From positions 24,695,001-24,759,000 of the forward strand of contig CM045731.1 in the NCBI GenBank assembly GCA_024760905.1: a DNA stretch of 64,000 nt. Direction: 5' to 3'. The notes beneath the pieces were generated by a model, which worked only from the letters and a program-made list of their open reading frames with translations, was not told the DNA's origin and searched no databases. A program made the position numbers and the translations under genes. The first letter of the stretch is position 1; each line of letters starts with the position of its first letter. This DNA comes from Plotosus lineatus (Eukaryota; Chordata; Actinopteri; Siluriformes; Plotosidae). Positions 1 through 11,153 of this stretch are shown in pieces.

Positions 1-32
1 GTAAAAGGGAAAAAGCTGAAAGGAAGACAGAC
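1..32 (+). repeat. 3' end of an RTE-tailed SINE
   Basis: The first bases match the last part of the RTE-type tail seen complete at 47795-47824 (purine-rich 'gggaaaaagc.gaaagga'). The body of the element lies before the window. Confidence 0.5.
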
Positions 33-60
33 AGACCTCCTTCACCGCTAAAACCATAGC

Positions 61-410
61 CGACGACTGATGTTTCCAATGGATGAAGCAGGCATTATAC
101 ATTTGAAATAAAAGTTCCGGCTATTGGCTTGGTTGGTTGAAGTTCAATAGATTTTCAAAATTTGACTATTTTCAGCCTTTTTGTCAAATTTCACTTGTCT
201 GACCCTGTTTAAACCCCAAACTATGGGAGATAGCTCAAAACTGATGGTTCCAATGATTTAAGCAGGTACTTTTCCCCTGGGAAACAAAAGTATCAAGATA
301 TTGACTAGGCTGGTTAAGTTTGAATGGATTTTCAAAGTTTGGTTATTTTGGTCATTTTCGGAGTAAATTGCAGTTTGGGACATTTTTGAGGGACAATAAC
401 TTCAAAAGTG
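61..410. repeat. two diverged tandem copies of a ~174-bp unit
   Basis: The motif 'actgatg.ttccaatg' at about 66 recurs at about 240, followed in the same order by 'aagcagg', 'ttgg.tgg.t', 'gattttcaaa.ttt' and a T-rich stretch with 'tttggtcattttc'-like sequence. I see two copies only and no family match. Confidence 0.6.
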
Positions 411-641
411 AGAAGAACCGGCCTCGATAAAAAAATAACTGTTATTTGCCGATCCCATTATCTTGGAAAATAGTATAAAGGGGCTCTCCAGATGTTTAAT
501 TTTGAAAATAGGGGCATCTAAAAATTCCATCTTCGCCAATTTGGTGCTACCATAATTTGAAAGGAAAAAAAAGCATTTTGAAATGGCTTTTATCCAAAAC
601 ATTATTACCTGAGAGGCCTGAAACTCTATAATGCAGAACTA

Positions 642-951
642 AAAAAGGTAAAGTCCTTCGGGCTTTTTACACCCGAGCCACAGTGGCTCATCAGGCCGGT
701 GATTATCCCCGGTTTCTATAGCGTGAAGCGACTAGGAGATCAGCTCTTCCTGGATGGGACGCTGGTCCATCGCAGGTCATCTTCCCAGTATATTTTTACT
801 GGGACCCATTTCTACTGTTGAGTGAACAGAGGCACACTAGTGCTTAAAACCTTGCCCAGGAGTCTAAGCACAGTGAGGGTCTAGCTGGGATTTGAACACA
901 CAACCTCCGGAGCATGAGTGCAGCACCCTAACCAGTACACCACCGGCCCAC
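642..951 (-). repeat. tRNA-derived SINE (family A), complete, with target duplication
   Basis: Read on the minus strand, a tRNA-like head with A box 'tggtgtactggttagg' and B box 'gtgttcaaatcccag' is followed by an unrelated body ending near an A-rich tail. A perfect 14-bp duplication, ataatgcagaacta, flanks it at 628-641 and 952-965, which fixes both ends and shows L1-style target-primed insertion. Other copies are at 13314, 50193 and 50577. Confidence 0.85.
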
Positions 952-965
952 ATAATGCAGAACTA

Positions 966-1469
966 GGTTGTAGAAATTACTGAGAAATGGCATTAAATGT
1001 TTGTAGAATGTAATAATTCTTGTTTCATAGTCTCCCCAAAAGTGTTCCAAAAGATGTCTGAGCCAGGAGCTTGAAGCAAGTAGAAGGGAACAGGCTCGAT
1101 CTCAGAAATCGTTCAAGATAATTGCATGAAATTTGGTCAGGTGATTTGCAAAGGTAAACTTAACAAATAGAACCTAAAACCATCCGTTTATGACAACTTT
1201 CATTTTTTCGGTGCCGGTACCTAATTAAAGAGGCTACAAACAATCAATTCCTCATCATCACTTTCAATATAAATTACTATTTAGACTGTACAGTATTATA
1301 ACTATATATTTACGATATGATTTGTTTAATACAACAGTTTTGATTTTAGCTTAATGAAGCTAAGCTATAGATAAACTTTGACACATGTTCCTGGGAATTT
1401 TGGACCCCAGGGGTCTATTTTTAGTTTAAAAATGTAAAAAGATTAAATGATAAATATGTGTTATGGGCT

Positions 1470-1520
<51 letters not shown>

Positions 1521-1614
1521 CGTGCGTGTGTGTACTGGTGTATTGTGTTACCTCAGGATGCAAGAGAGTCACTGTGCCTGACAGACAGGTCTTGCTGACC
1601 TAAACTCTTTAACT

Positions 1615-1689
<75 letters not shown>

Positions 1690-2140
1690 GAGGAATGACA
1701 GGACACTAACAGCCCACTATAAACCAAATAGTTTTGACCACAGAGAATATTATCAGTGACACCCTGTGGCAGAAAAAGAAACTGTAATTAAACTGTAATT
1801 ACACTGAAGGTATGAAGATGACATGTGTAACAGAACATGTCTTTATTTCCTCTTTTGCAATGGCGGATTTTGCAAAAAAGTAAAGGAAGTAAACCAGTAA
1901 CAAAATAGTTTATCTGAGATATTCTAACATCTATTACCAACTAAACAAAGAACTATTTATTTAAATTCTTTTATACTCTGAATTCATGACTTTTGCTGTT
2001 TTACTGTGTAAAGATGCTTTCTAACAAGCGATTCTACAAATAAAACTGAATTGAATTGAAACACAAAAAAATTATTTGCGGTCAGAAGAAGCTAGTCATC
2101 TTACCTGATTAATATTTTATTCATTTTCTAATCCGCTTCA
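966..2140. other. non-coding stretch with GT and GA microsatellites
   Basis: There is no recognisable gene. It holds a (GT)n tract at about 1472-1533, a (GA)n tract at about 1619-1690, and otherwise AT-rich unique sequence. Confidence 0.7.
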
Positions 2141-2425
2141 TGGCCCGGTGGTAAGGTGCTGGACTACTGATCCCAAAGGGGGTTTAAGCCCCACTGTCAA
2201 CGATTGTCACTGCTGGCCCCCCAGTGCAGCCTACTGGGTTATCAAAGGCCAGCCATGTCTCTCAGAGGCATGTAAAAGAACCATTGCTGACTTTCGTTGA
2301 GAGTAGGCTGCATAGCCATCAGCGTGTCTTTGCCCTGCGATGGCCTGGCGAGCTGTCCAGGGTGTTCGCCCAGAGTCGGCTGAGATTGGTGCCTAATTAT
2401 GATTAAGCGGATCAGAATATCAATG
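2141..2425 (+). repeat. tRNA-derived SINE (family B)
   Basis: The head has A-box-like 'cggtggtaaggtgctgga' and B-box-like 'ggtttaagcccca'. The body 'catgtaaaagaaccattgct' and the tail 'gcgagctgtccagggtg' ending 'gattaagcgg' define this family, seen at least nine times in the window. Confidence 0.8.
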
Positions 2426-2429
2426 TATA

Positions 2430-2880
2430 ATTCACTTAATCCTAATTAGAGTTGCAAGGAGGCTGATGCCTATCTCCGCTGACTCTGGGAGAGAGTGAGC
2501 CAGGCCATAGCAGGGCTAACACACACACATACAACATTCATGCTAACTCTCAGTGCTAGCGGTGATTTGGAACAGCCAATTAGCCTACTCTGCTTGTATT
2601 TGGAATGTGGAAGGAAACCAGAATAACAGGAGGAATCCCACATAAGCACGGGGAGAACATCCGCACTCAACACAGAAACGCTCAAGCCTGGGAATTGAAT
2701 TCACGCCTTCTTGCTGAGATGCGCTAACCACTGCCTCCTATATATTATTTCATCATTTCATCACTATTCATATTCTGAACCGCGAGCACCCATTTCATCC
2801 AATTCTAGGCAAAGGCAGAGTTCACCCTGGACAGCTCGCCAGGCCATCACAGGACAGAAACATCGACGTCGTCGGCAGCC
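2430..2880 (-). repeat. SINE (family C) plus a second tail fragment, reverse orientation
   Basis: 2430-2745 is a nearly complete reverse copy: tail, 'ggtttcctcc..attcc'-like body, and tRNA head with 'ttcaattcccaggcttg'. A further reverse tail copy ('accctggacagctcgcc') follows at 2775-2870. Confidence 0.75.
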
Positions 2881-3004
2881 ATATGTGTCGAGAAACGATG
2901 GTATAGTGCTATGGTAGGCATTTGTGGGAGCGATTGTAAAGGCCCACCCTAGAGTGACAGTTTCTTGAACATTTACTGCATACAAAAGGGCTTTGAGGTG
3001 TCAT

Positions 3005-4320
3005 GGGGGCTAGCTTGTCAATTCTGTTAATTTCAGCTTTGTTGACCCCTTCGCTGACAGTGGTCTTCCAGAGCTAGCGTGTTTCAGCAGTGCTTTCCCA
3101 GGTATTGATGTCGATGCCAGATTATCTCATGTCCCGCTTGCACACGTCCTTGTACCGAAGCTGTGGTCTTCCTGTGCGGCGGGAGCCCTGACTCAGCTCT
3201 CCATATAACATGTCCTTAGTGATGCACCCCTCATCCATTCACCGTACATGACCCAACCACCTAAGTCGTCTCTGGCTAAGCAGTGCGAACAGACTTAGCA
3301 TGCCAGCACGCTGTAGCACCTCGGTGTTGGTCACTTTGTCTTGCCATTTTATATGAAGCAGACGCCTGAGACAGCGGAGGTGGAAGCTGTTGAGCCGCTT
3401 TTCCTGACCAGCATACGTGGACCAGGCCTCACTACCATAAAGGAGTGTGCTGAGTACACAAGCCTGGTAGACACGTAGTTTGGTGTTCTCCGTCAGCTGG
3501 GTGTTGCTCCATACACACATGTTCAGGTTGCGGCGGCTTTACCGATTCTACATGAGATCTCTGTGTCAAGAGAGCGAGTGTTGGTGATGGTGGATCCCAG
3601 GTAGATGAAGGAGTCCATGACCTCAAGCTGCGTGTTATTTTGTTATTTATGTTGATGTTCGGGACTGTGTTTGTGCCCTGGGCCAGGATGTTTGTCTTCT
3701 TCAGGCTAATGGTCAGTTCGAATTCATTACAGGCATGGGACAGGCGATTGTCTAACTCTTGAAGACCAGCCTCGGTGTGGGACGTCAATGCAGCATCATC
3801 CGTGAACAGCATCTCACGGATGAGGACCTGTCTCACCTTCGTCTTAGCGCGCAGTCGAGCTATGTTAAACAATTTTCCATCTGATCTGGTGCAGATATGG
3901 ATCCCTTCCTCACTGTCACAGAAGGCATACTGAAGAAGCATCGAGAAGAATATCCCAAAGAGTGTCGGCGCTAGGACGCAGCCTTGCTTCACACCACTGC
4001 TCACTGGGAAGGCTTCAGAAGTCCCACCATTGAAGCAGACTGTGCTGTGCATGTCCTCGTGAAAGGAGGTTACGATTTGGAGTAACCTTTGAGGACATCC
4101 AATCTTCTGCAGGAGGCTGAAGAGTCTGCTTCTGCTGATCAGGTCAAATGCTTTAGGCAGGTCTATAAAGGTGATGTATAGGGGCTTCTGCTGCTCCCGA
4201 CACTTCTCTTGCAGTTGACGAAGTGAGAAGATCATACCGACTGTGGATCGGCCTGACCTGAAACCACACTGCGATTCTGGAAGCAAGAATCTGAAAGCGA
4301 GTAAGGACAACACGACCTTT
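3005..4320 (-). pseudogene. APE-type non-LTR retrotransposon, reverse-transcriptase relic
   Basis: Read on the minus strand, 4313 to 3432 encodes reverse-transcriptase blocks: QCGFRSGRSTVGMIFSLRQL, FIDLPKAFD, SSGVKQGCVLAPTLFGIFF, and a catalytic box altered to FTDDAA (usually F-A-D-D). After a frameshift near 3640, the connection and C-terminal part continues (VYQACVLSTLLYGSEAW, RRLRWLGHVR). Residues toward the element end, about 3240-3005, are readable but contain stops. The upstream endonuclease is missing, so the copy is 5' truncated. The frame breaks and altered box show it is inactive. The clade is uncertain; it is different from the LINE at 35954. Confidence 0.85.
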
Positions 4321-4329
4321 ATTTATATA

Positions 4330-4537
4330 TTTAAGACAATTCAGCATGCTCTTTATGAACAGCAGCAATGGTTCTATTACCCTCCTCTCACCATAGACCA
4401 ATGAGAGGCATGGTCAGCCTTTGATAACCTAGTTAGTTGCACTGGAGACAGCAATCAAATCCCACTAATAGTGGAGCTTGAACCCCCGACCTTGGGATCA
4501 GTACTCCAGCACCCTATCACCGGGCCACAAGTGCCCC
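4330..4537 (-). repeat. SINE family B, reverse, truncated
   Basis: The reverse copy of the B body ('agcaatggttctattac', 'catggtcagcctttgataac') ends in a tRNA-like head with reverse B box 'gagcttgaacccccgacctt'. Confidence 0.7.
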
Positions 4538-4554
4538 GCTTTTATATGATTATT

Positions 4555-4860
4555 ATTATTTTTAAATTTTCTTATTCCACAAGGGAAATTAGGCTGTTCA
4601 TTTAGTCTATTCTAAGTGTGCACACAGAAGTAAACAATGAGCACAAACAGGAGCAGTAGGTGGCCACATTGGGACGGCCGTAGAGCAGTAGGGGTTAGTT
4701 TCCTCGCTCAAGTGCACTTCAGCCAAGAAGGTGGAGGAATGGGAGGAGCTCCCACCACAACACATTTTTCTCTGCTGGTCTGGGAATCGAATTTTCGGTT
4801 CCAAATATGTTTCTCTAATTATTGGGCCGTGGCTACCACAACATTGCCCCCTTAATATTG
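4555..4860 (-). repeat. possible further SINE-like repeat
   Basis: Reverse reading gives 'attcgattcccagaccagc' (B-box-like) and 'gaagtgcacttgagcgagg', like a common fish SINE body. There is a single copy here, so the assignment is tentative. Confidence 0.35.
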
Positions 4861-5325
4861 ATGGATAGTCATTAAACGGTTATAGGGTTGTAGTCTAGAC
4901 CATGACTGACATCATAACCATGACAAGGTGGGGTGGGAGGGGCAAGACCAAATAAGGTCTGAGACCAAACCAATGGAAGACCACTTTCATAATAAGATGT
5001 AAACATAATAAAACTTACAATTTCAATATTTAAATAAATGACCATTATTTATTAATATAGTCAGGTAGAAACTACTGGAAATACTTGGTAATAGAAGGCA
5101 GTGCTATGAATTTCAGCACTGCGATTCCATTTCACTGACCTTTAGAAAGACTCGACGTGGGGCAGAATGAAAAAGAAGTGTAAAATCACCTTACTTAGCT
5201 ACATTATGACTCTCCAGTCAGTCACTGTAAATGATAGTGTCTATTAACTTGTATGATCAGTATATATTCCACATCTGTTTCAGCAGAACAGGAGCACTTG
5301 TGTAATAATCACATTGAAACATATA

Positions 5326-5861
5326 CAGTGATCCCTTGATACTTCGTGCTTCAGTTTCTGTGGCTTCAGTACATCGTGGATTTTTCAAAAATATTCATAG
5401 AAAAATAAAAACTAAGGAAATTAAGGAAAAATGGGGAAAAAGTTAAGGAAAATGCTGCAAAACAAGTCCAATTACACACACAAAAAAAATCCCCAAACAA
5501 AAACAAAAAAAATAACCCAACAAAACTACTTACATTTTTTATGTGAGGTGCGCATCTGAGTGTGTGCTCTCGCACCTCTGTGTGCACGCGCGCGCGCATC
5601 TGTATGTGTATATTTATATTTTATTTACATCTTATGCATTTTTTTGAATGTTTAATTGTGATTATAAGCATTTATAGCATTGAATATGTATTTATTGATA
5701 TTATATACACATACTGTATACGTGTATGTATACGTCAGTCGGGGGGGGGGGTCAATTCTACTTCACGGAAATCGGCAGTTGCAGTAGCGGCGGCGGGGGG
5801 GGGGGGGGTGTCTCAGTCTCGGTCTCTGTCCCCATTAACCACAGAAAGTGAGGGATCCCTG
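5326..5861 (-). mobile_element. TA-flanked non-autonomous element (family E, copy 1)
   Basis: It starts CAGTGATCCCTTGATAC and ends GAGGGATCCCTG, which are inverse, and TA dinucleotides flank both ends. The inside is AT-rich with shared text ('attataagcatttatagcat', 'gtcagtcggggg') found in copies at 14033, 40311 and 50909. TA targets and CAG termini fit the Tc1/mariner-pogo-Tigger group. No transposase is present. Confidence 0.8.
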
Positions 5862-6301
5862 TATGCATTTAAACTGTAAAGCCATTTGTAAGACAGACAG
5901 TAAAAGTTTCTTTCAAGGTGAGTATGAAAGTCTGATGTGGTCCCAGCCGTCTCAGTTAAAGCTGGTTTAAAAAGTACACTTTCATGAATGTTTTTTACTG
6001 TTCACTTGATTTACAAATAGAATTTTTGGGTATGGAATAAGCAATTAATATAACTGATAATTTAGATGACATTTCTTCCACCGTGATCAGCGCTCTGCTA
6101 TGAATATTTTCATGACCAGGTGCTTTTCAAAACTTGCTAGCTCCTGAAATCTGTTCGATTAGCCTGTTTGAAAAGGCAGTCATTTGGAGTCTGATTCACT
6201 ATTGCGGAAATAGAGCGTGGATACATCAGTTCAGATAAGGCAACATAATAGCAACAATACCTTTATACAGATATTAAACTAACAAATCAGATATATACCG
6301 G

Positions 6302-6735
6302 TCTTCTTCTTCTTCTTTTCCTTTCGGCTGCTCCCTTCAGGGGTTGCCACAGCGAATCATCTGCCTCCATCTCATCCTATCCTCTGCATCTTCTTCTCTT
6401 ACACTAACTACCTTCATGTCTTCCTTCACCACATCCATAAATCTTTTCTTTGGTCTTCCGATCCGACTACCAATATATTCACTATCCCTCCTCCTCCACC
6501 TTCCGACGGATAAAGCAAACGCTCTACCAACTGAGCTAAATCGCAGGTATAATATACTCACTATCCCTCCTCTGTACATGTCCAAACCATCTCAATCTAG
6601 CCGCTCTGACTTTGTCTCCAAAACCTCTTACATGTGCTGTTCCTCTGATGTACTCATTCCTGATCCTATCCATCCTCGTTACGCCCAAAGAGAACCTCAA
6701 CATTTTCATCTCTGGCAACACTTTTCATCTCTGAT
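6302..6735 (-). pseudogene. RTE-type LINE 3' end with a tRNA-like insertion
   Basis: The minus strand encodes the C-terminus of an RTE-like reverse transcriptase: 'RWFGHVQRRDSEYI', 'GRPKKRFMDVVKEDMK', 'EEDAEDRMRWRQMIRCGNP', then the 3' tail 'cagccgaaagg' and (GAA)n. At 6494-6550 a 57-bp insert interrupts the frame; it is flanked by a 22-bp duplication (6472-6493 and 6551-6572, one mismatch). The insert's minus strand reads 'agctcagttggtagagcg', a tRNA D-arm. Confidence 0.8.
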
Positions 6736-6944
6736 GATAGCATCAGTGAACTTCTAAATTAAATAAAACAAGGCACATCCAGTAAATTCCGAGTAAAACC
6801 TAGACAAAGGCCTTAAAAATATGGCATGGAAACCAAGACCTGAAAATGTCGCAAGAGTGGTTTCAGGCACTACAACACTAAAAGACTGTGAGGTTACGAG
6901 ATAATTTAATACAGTAGTATGTTTATTAATCTCTATAAATATTT

Positions 6945-7245
6945 CTCGGTGTCATGGTGGTGTAGTGCTTGCATTTCTGTGTGGAGTTTACAGGTTCAAC
7001 GCCTTTTTGTGGAGGTCAGTACTCCAGTTTCCCCTCCACAGTCCGAAAAAATGGACATCAGGCTAACTAGCTGTTCCAAATTGCCCACAGGTGCGGATGT
7101 ACGTGTGAATAGTATGTGTTGTCCTGCTATGGTCTGGTGAACTGTTCAGTGTTTACCACACGTTCACCCAGTGTCAGCTGAGACAGACACAGACTCCCCA
7201 CAGCCCTAATAGTAGGATTAAGTGTTTCAGCAAATGAGTGAGTGA
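6945..7245 (+). repeat. SINE family C
   Basis: Head 'tggtggtgtagtgcttgcat', body with 'ctccacagtccgaaaaaatg' and 'ggctaactagctgttcc', tail 'cccacagccctaatagtagg', ending with (GAGT)n. Confidence 0.75.
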
Positions 7246-7810
7246 GTATAAATATTCCTTCCGATAAGAAATACTCTTTAATTCATGGTACTAAATGTTA
7301 AGAATCCAGAAAGCATTAGCAGAAAGGTTTACAAACAACTGTGACTAAGAGTTAAAATTCTCAGAACTCCTGTTAGGTTAGCATGAGCGCTAGTTGTCTA
7401 GCACTGACAGGAATGTTTACAAACACTTACTACTTTTTACATGAACATTCCTCTCAGAAATTCTGTCAAGTTAGAATAAGTTTATTAAAATTGATTAATT
7501 CAGACATTTTTTAAAGCTAGCTGCCTAGCATTAGCAGTGAAGTCTCTATGTGGCTGCATATAACAAACAACGGACATTTCCCCACTGTATATTACCATTT
7601 GAACAGACACCATGAAGCAAAAAGTTTTTCATGACAATAAAGGATAGAAAATAAATATAACCTGGCATTTTTCTCATTTAACAGTCATTTTTACAGTTAA
7701 AAAAAGGACAACGAAACTATTAGCAGCTGGAGTACAAATCTTATTTTTTCTGCTCTGTGCTATTGCCTTAGTTACTTCAGAATGTAATGTTGATAAAACA
7801 GTGTGTGTGT

Positions 7811-7853
<43 letters not shown>

Positions 7854-8802
7854 CCGGCATGAATTTAAAGATTTTCATGTTTAATTTAGTAAGTTCTAAT
7901 CTGTTTGGTCCACGATGACAAACCATACAAGCTGGACTCAGAATTAATTCAGATTTATAAGCCAACTGTCTCAGGTTAATACAAAATGATGACATGTACA
8001 TTTCATGAATAAATAATGTATTAATGTGATTGCATGGAGAGCTGTCCAGGATGTACTCTGCCCTCGCCCAGAATTGGCTGAAATGGGAACCAGCCTCCCC
8101 ACAACCCTAACTAGGATCAAGCAGCTCAGAAAATGAATGAATGAATGATTCATGTTTTAATTTAGTAATTAAAGATACATCAGATTCACACCTCTGATGT
8201 TGACAAGATATAATATATAATTACAATCTGTGAAAAGGCCTTTATTTACATGTACCTCATGAAAAAAATACAGTTGTGCATCACTATTTTGACTTTAAAC
8301 TCACTGTCAGGGTCAAATTGACTTCACAATTGGTCTGCGTTTCAGTTTGACTCTCCACAGACTTTCTCATATATCAAATATCAAAAATTAATAACACACA
8401 AAAATTTACGTCCTACTTACATATGATGAAATTCATACAGGGCCTGTAGGTTTCTGAGTAAATTAGTGTGTCAGTGAGTTTCCAAGAAACAGTTCCATCC
8501 CAAAATTCAAATCCATGTACCTTTGATGACATACTCAGAAATTCTCATTGGAATAAGGATTTAAACGAGTTATCACTGAGTTCATTTGTACACACTATGG
8601 CTAATTGATATTACGTAATAATTCTTTAGAATTAAAATCCTTCACTTTTGTAATGCCACCCTAATGTGGATTAAATGATTTTTATTTACTAACTTTACTA
8701 AAATTAAAGTTACATGTCACTACCTTTTGTCCAAGTCAAGCCTCAAAGACAATTTTAATCTCTATGTTTATATAAATATAATCCTTAGAACTTCATCTAA
8801 AG
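7246..8802. other. non-coding stretch with a GT tract and a SINE tail
   Basis: The sequence is AT-rich and unique with no exon signal. A (GT)n tract lies at 7801-7848 and a SINE L2-like tail ending (TGAA)n at about 8030-8155. Confidence 0.65.
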
Positions 8803-9513
8803 CAGTGGTCCCCAACCTTTTTATCACCACGGACCGATCAACGCTTAACAAATTTACCGTGGACGGGGTGTGTGTGTGTGTGTGTGTGTCATAGATTGTT
8901 TGTATTGTAAATATAACATTTATAGAAAATATTGCTATTAAGAATTTTTTAATATTTTTTAGTATTTTTAATACTAATTGTGTCGCTATGGTAACATGAA
9001 ACGCCAAAAAACTAAAAGGGCATTTCATGGCACCCAGATACATGTTTTCATGTATACATTGAGTGTGTGCACTTCACCTTTTCAAGGCCACAGTAAGTGC
9101 GATGGAAGAAGAAGAAGAAGAAGAACTCCATGAATGTAATTTTTCAACAGCTGAAATAAAGTTTGTTGGGAAGTAGAGCTTGAACTTTTCTTAAAACAAC
9201 ACAGGTGATGATGTACCAACTGGAAGAATGAAGGCTCAGTCTCCCCCAAAATCCCTACTATTGTTTGAAACATGTCCAGCACGCCTCTGTTCATGTGCCA
9301 TCCCCTTGTGGGTTACATTTTAGCACTCAAATAACCAACATATAACCGAGAGAATATGGTCATTTTTCAAAATAAAAGACTTTTTCAAAATTAAAGATCG
9401 TTCAGACTCAGATAATAAATAAAACTGAAATAATTACTTATTTCTTCTGCTGACCGCAATCAATTGAGCCACAGACTGGTACCAGTCCGCGGACCGGTGG
9501 TTGGGGACCACTG
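8803..9513. mobile_element. non-autonomous hAT element with perfect 8-bp TSD
   Basis: The left end CAGTGGTCCCCAACCTTT and the right end GGTTGGGGACCACTG are inverted copies. The 8 bases ATCTAAAG flank it at 8795-8802 and 9514-9521 exactly. TIR sequence and 8-bp TSD are diagnostic of hAT. It is 711 bp and carries no transposase; a (GAA)-tailed repeat is nested at 8974-9124. Confidence 0.93.
8974..9124 (+). repeat. (GAA)-tailed dispersed repeat, copy 1
   Basis: About 130 bp starting 'ctaattgtgtcgctatgg' and running into (GAA)n are nearly identical to 55944-56148. A terminal trinucleotide tail suggests a LINE or SINE 3' end. The family is not recognised. Confidence 0.7.
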
Positions 9514-9767
9514 ATCTAAAGGATAGAAAGATTACAGAAGGAAATCTACTTAAATAAAATTGAGGGTCTAAATAATTGCAAAATAATTCTTGATTTAAAG
9601 TTAAAAGTAAACAAAACATTTTATAAAAGGTCTATAACATCTACTTACTTTTTTCTCAATTAAACTTAATTTTACTGTATGAAAAACAGACAAACAGACA
9701 ATACCATGGATGATTGTTTGTGGTGTAGTGAGGTGCGTATCAACTTCTATAAAGCTTAAATTAATTA

Positions 9768-11153
9768 CAGTAGGCCCTTAACTATTTGCGGTTTTGCACT
9801 CACGGTTTGAGTAATCACGGACTGCTGGGCAACTCGCACGTGATTCAAGTACAGCCAATGGCTGTCCTCCTTCCGGCTGAGTGATTGAGGTGATGCAACG
9901 CCCCTTTTTCCTCATTCGCGCACAAGTTGTCAATGAGCCTTTTTTTAGTGTGTTTTAATTACCAGTTAAGTTCTATGATGTCACTCAAACACCTGCTAAG
10001 CACCAGAAAAAGGTAATGACGTTGGGTGTCTCTTCTGAAGAAATAAGACTTTCTCCGGAAGAAACAATAGTTTCCTCTGAAGTGCCTGAAGAGGAATAAT
10101 CTGCCCTCCCAAGCCAGACCGCAGTATCTGCAAAATCATGAAACTGAGAAAATTGAGCCCACTAGGTGGAGCTGATTGCACTTAGTCAGAAAAACATAAA
10201 AGGCCAATTTGGCTAAAATTGCAGATACTGCGGTCTGGCTTGGGAGGGCAGTAATCATCTGAACTGTTGTAAAACACGCCACTATTAAAGTCTTTTTCAA
10301 TTATTATTCCAGAATATGACCTAAGGTAATGTTTAAAATGTTTGTCTGTTGTATTTTATTTACTGTGGTGTAGCATGTTTCTCATTTTGTTTTGTTTATC
10401 CAATTTATTACATTTCTTGTTCTTTTATTTCCTTTTTGTTATGGTCTGTGTTTTGGTGGACTTTGATTTTGGCGCTGTGCCTCTAACTAACTGTTTACTC
10501 TTCGCTTCGGCTGAGGGGCGTGGCTGATCTACTTGGTAGCACACACCTGAATTCACTATTCTCATTTACTCCCAATAAACAAAAGCACGGTCACCTCTGC
10601 TCCAGAGAATTAACTCACATCACATCACCGCTTCTTTGGTTTGTAACGCTCTCTAACTTTCTCACTCTAAAACTCTGTTTTGTACTCGCTCCGGCTGAGG
10701 GAGCGTGGCTGAGCTTCTCGGACTTAATGCAGTTAATACCTGAATTCAGTCATCTCATGCCTAATGCAATACGTTCCTCTAGTGGGCATTTTTGAAAACT
10801 ACAGTGCTGTATGTTTTTCAAACAGAATGCATTTAAAGGTGTTTTTATATGTATGCTGTATAATGTTTATATTTTATTATCAATAAATATCACAGTAAAA
10901 AAATTACGTTTTTCTTAATCATTACTACATTTTACGACATTAATACTGAATTAATGAGTAAGACTGTCTATAGAATGTGTTTAAGAAGCATATTTTAGTG
11001 CATGTAATAGATACATAGTATTTTACTTCTGGCCGCTCATTGGCGCATTTGACGTGATACATGGGGTTTTACTTCCGGGTACAGAACTCGCGGATTATCT
11101 CAATTCGCGGGAGGGCCCGGAAACAAACCCCCGCGAATGTTGAGGGCCTACTG
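9768..11153. mobile_element. TA-flanked Tigger/pogo-like element (family H), 1.39 kb
   Basis: The left end CAGTAGGCCCTTAACTATTT and the right end GTTGAGGGCCTACTG form inverted repeats, with subterminal 'gcggttttgc'/'ttcgcggg' text on each side. TA flanks each end. Open stretches inside (10342-10795) have no recognisable transposase motif, so it is probably non-autonomous. Confidence 0.8.
10101..10251. mobile_element. 151-bp MITE with perfect 32-bp terminal inverted repeats
   Basis: Bases 10101-10132 and 10220-10251 are exact inverse copies starting CTGCCCTCCCAAGCC. TAAT flanks both sides (10097-10100, 10252-10255). It lies inside the family H element, so it jumped later. Superfamily unknown: a 4-bp TAAT duplication fits none of my assignments well. 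Confidence 0.85.

Noticed and set aside
642..951. SINE heads as tRNA genes (also at 2141, 12903, 44364, 47484, 50577)
   Set aside because: A and B boxes are present but cloverleaf arms do not close and the heads are followed by SINE bodies.
6494..6550. A functional tRNA gene
   Set aside because: Only about the 5' half of a tRNA is present and it lies inside a pseudogene.
10342..10795. Two adjacent open frames inside family H as a transposase
   Set aside because: No HTH or DDE motif; hydrophobic and low in charged residues in the first part.
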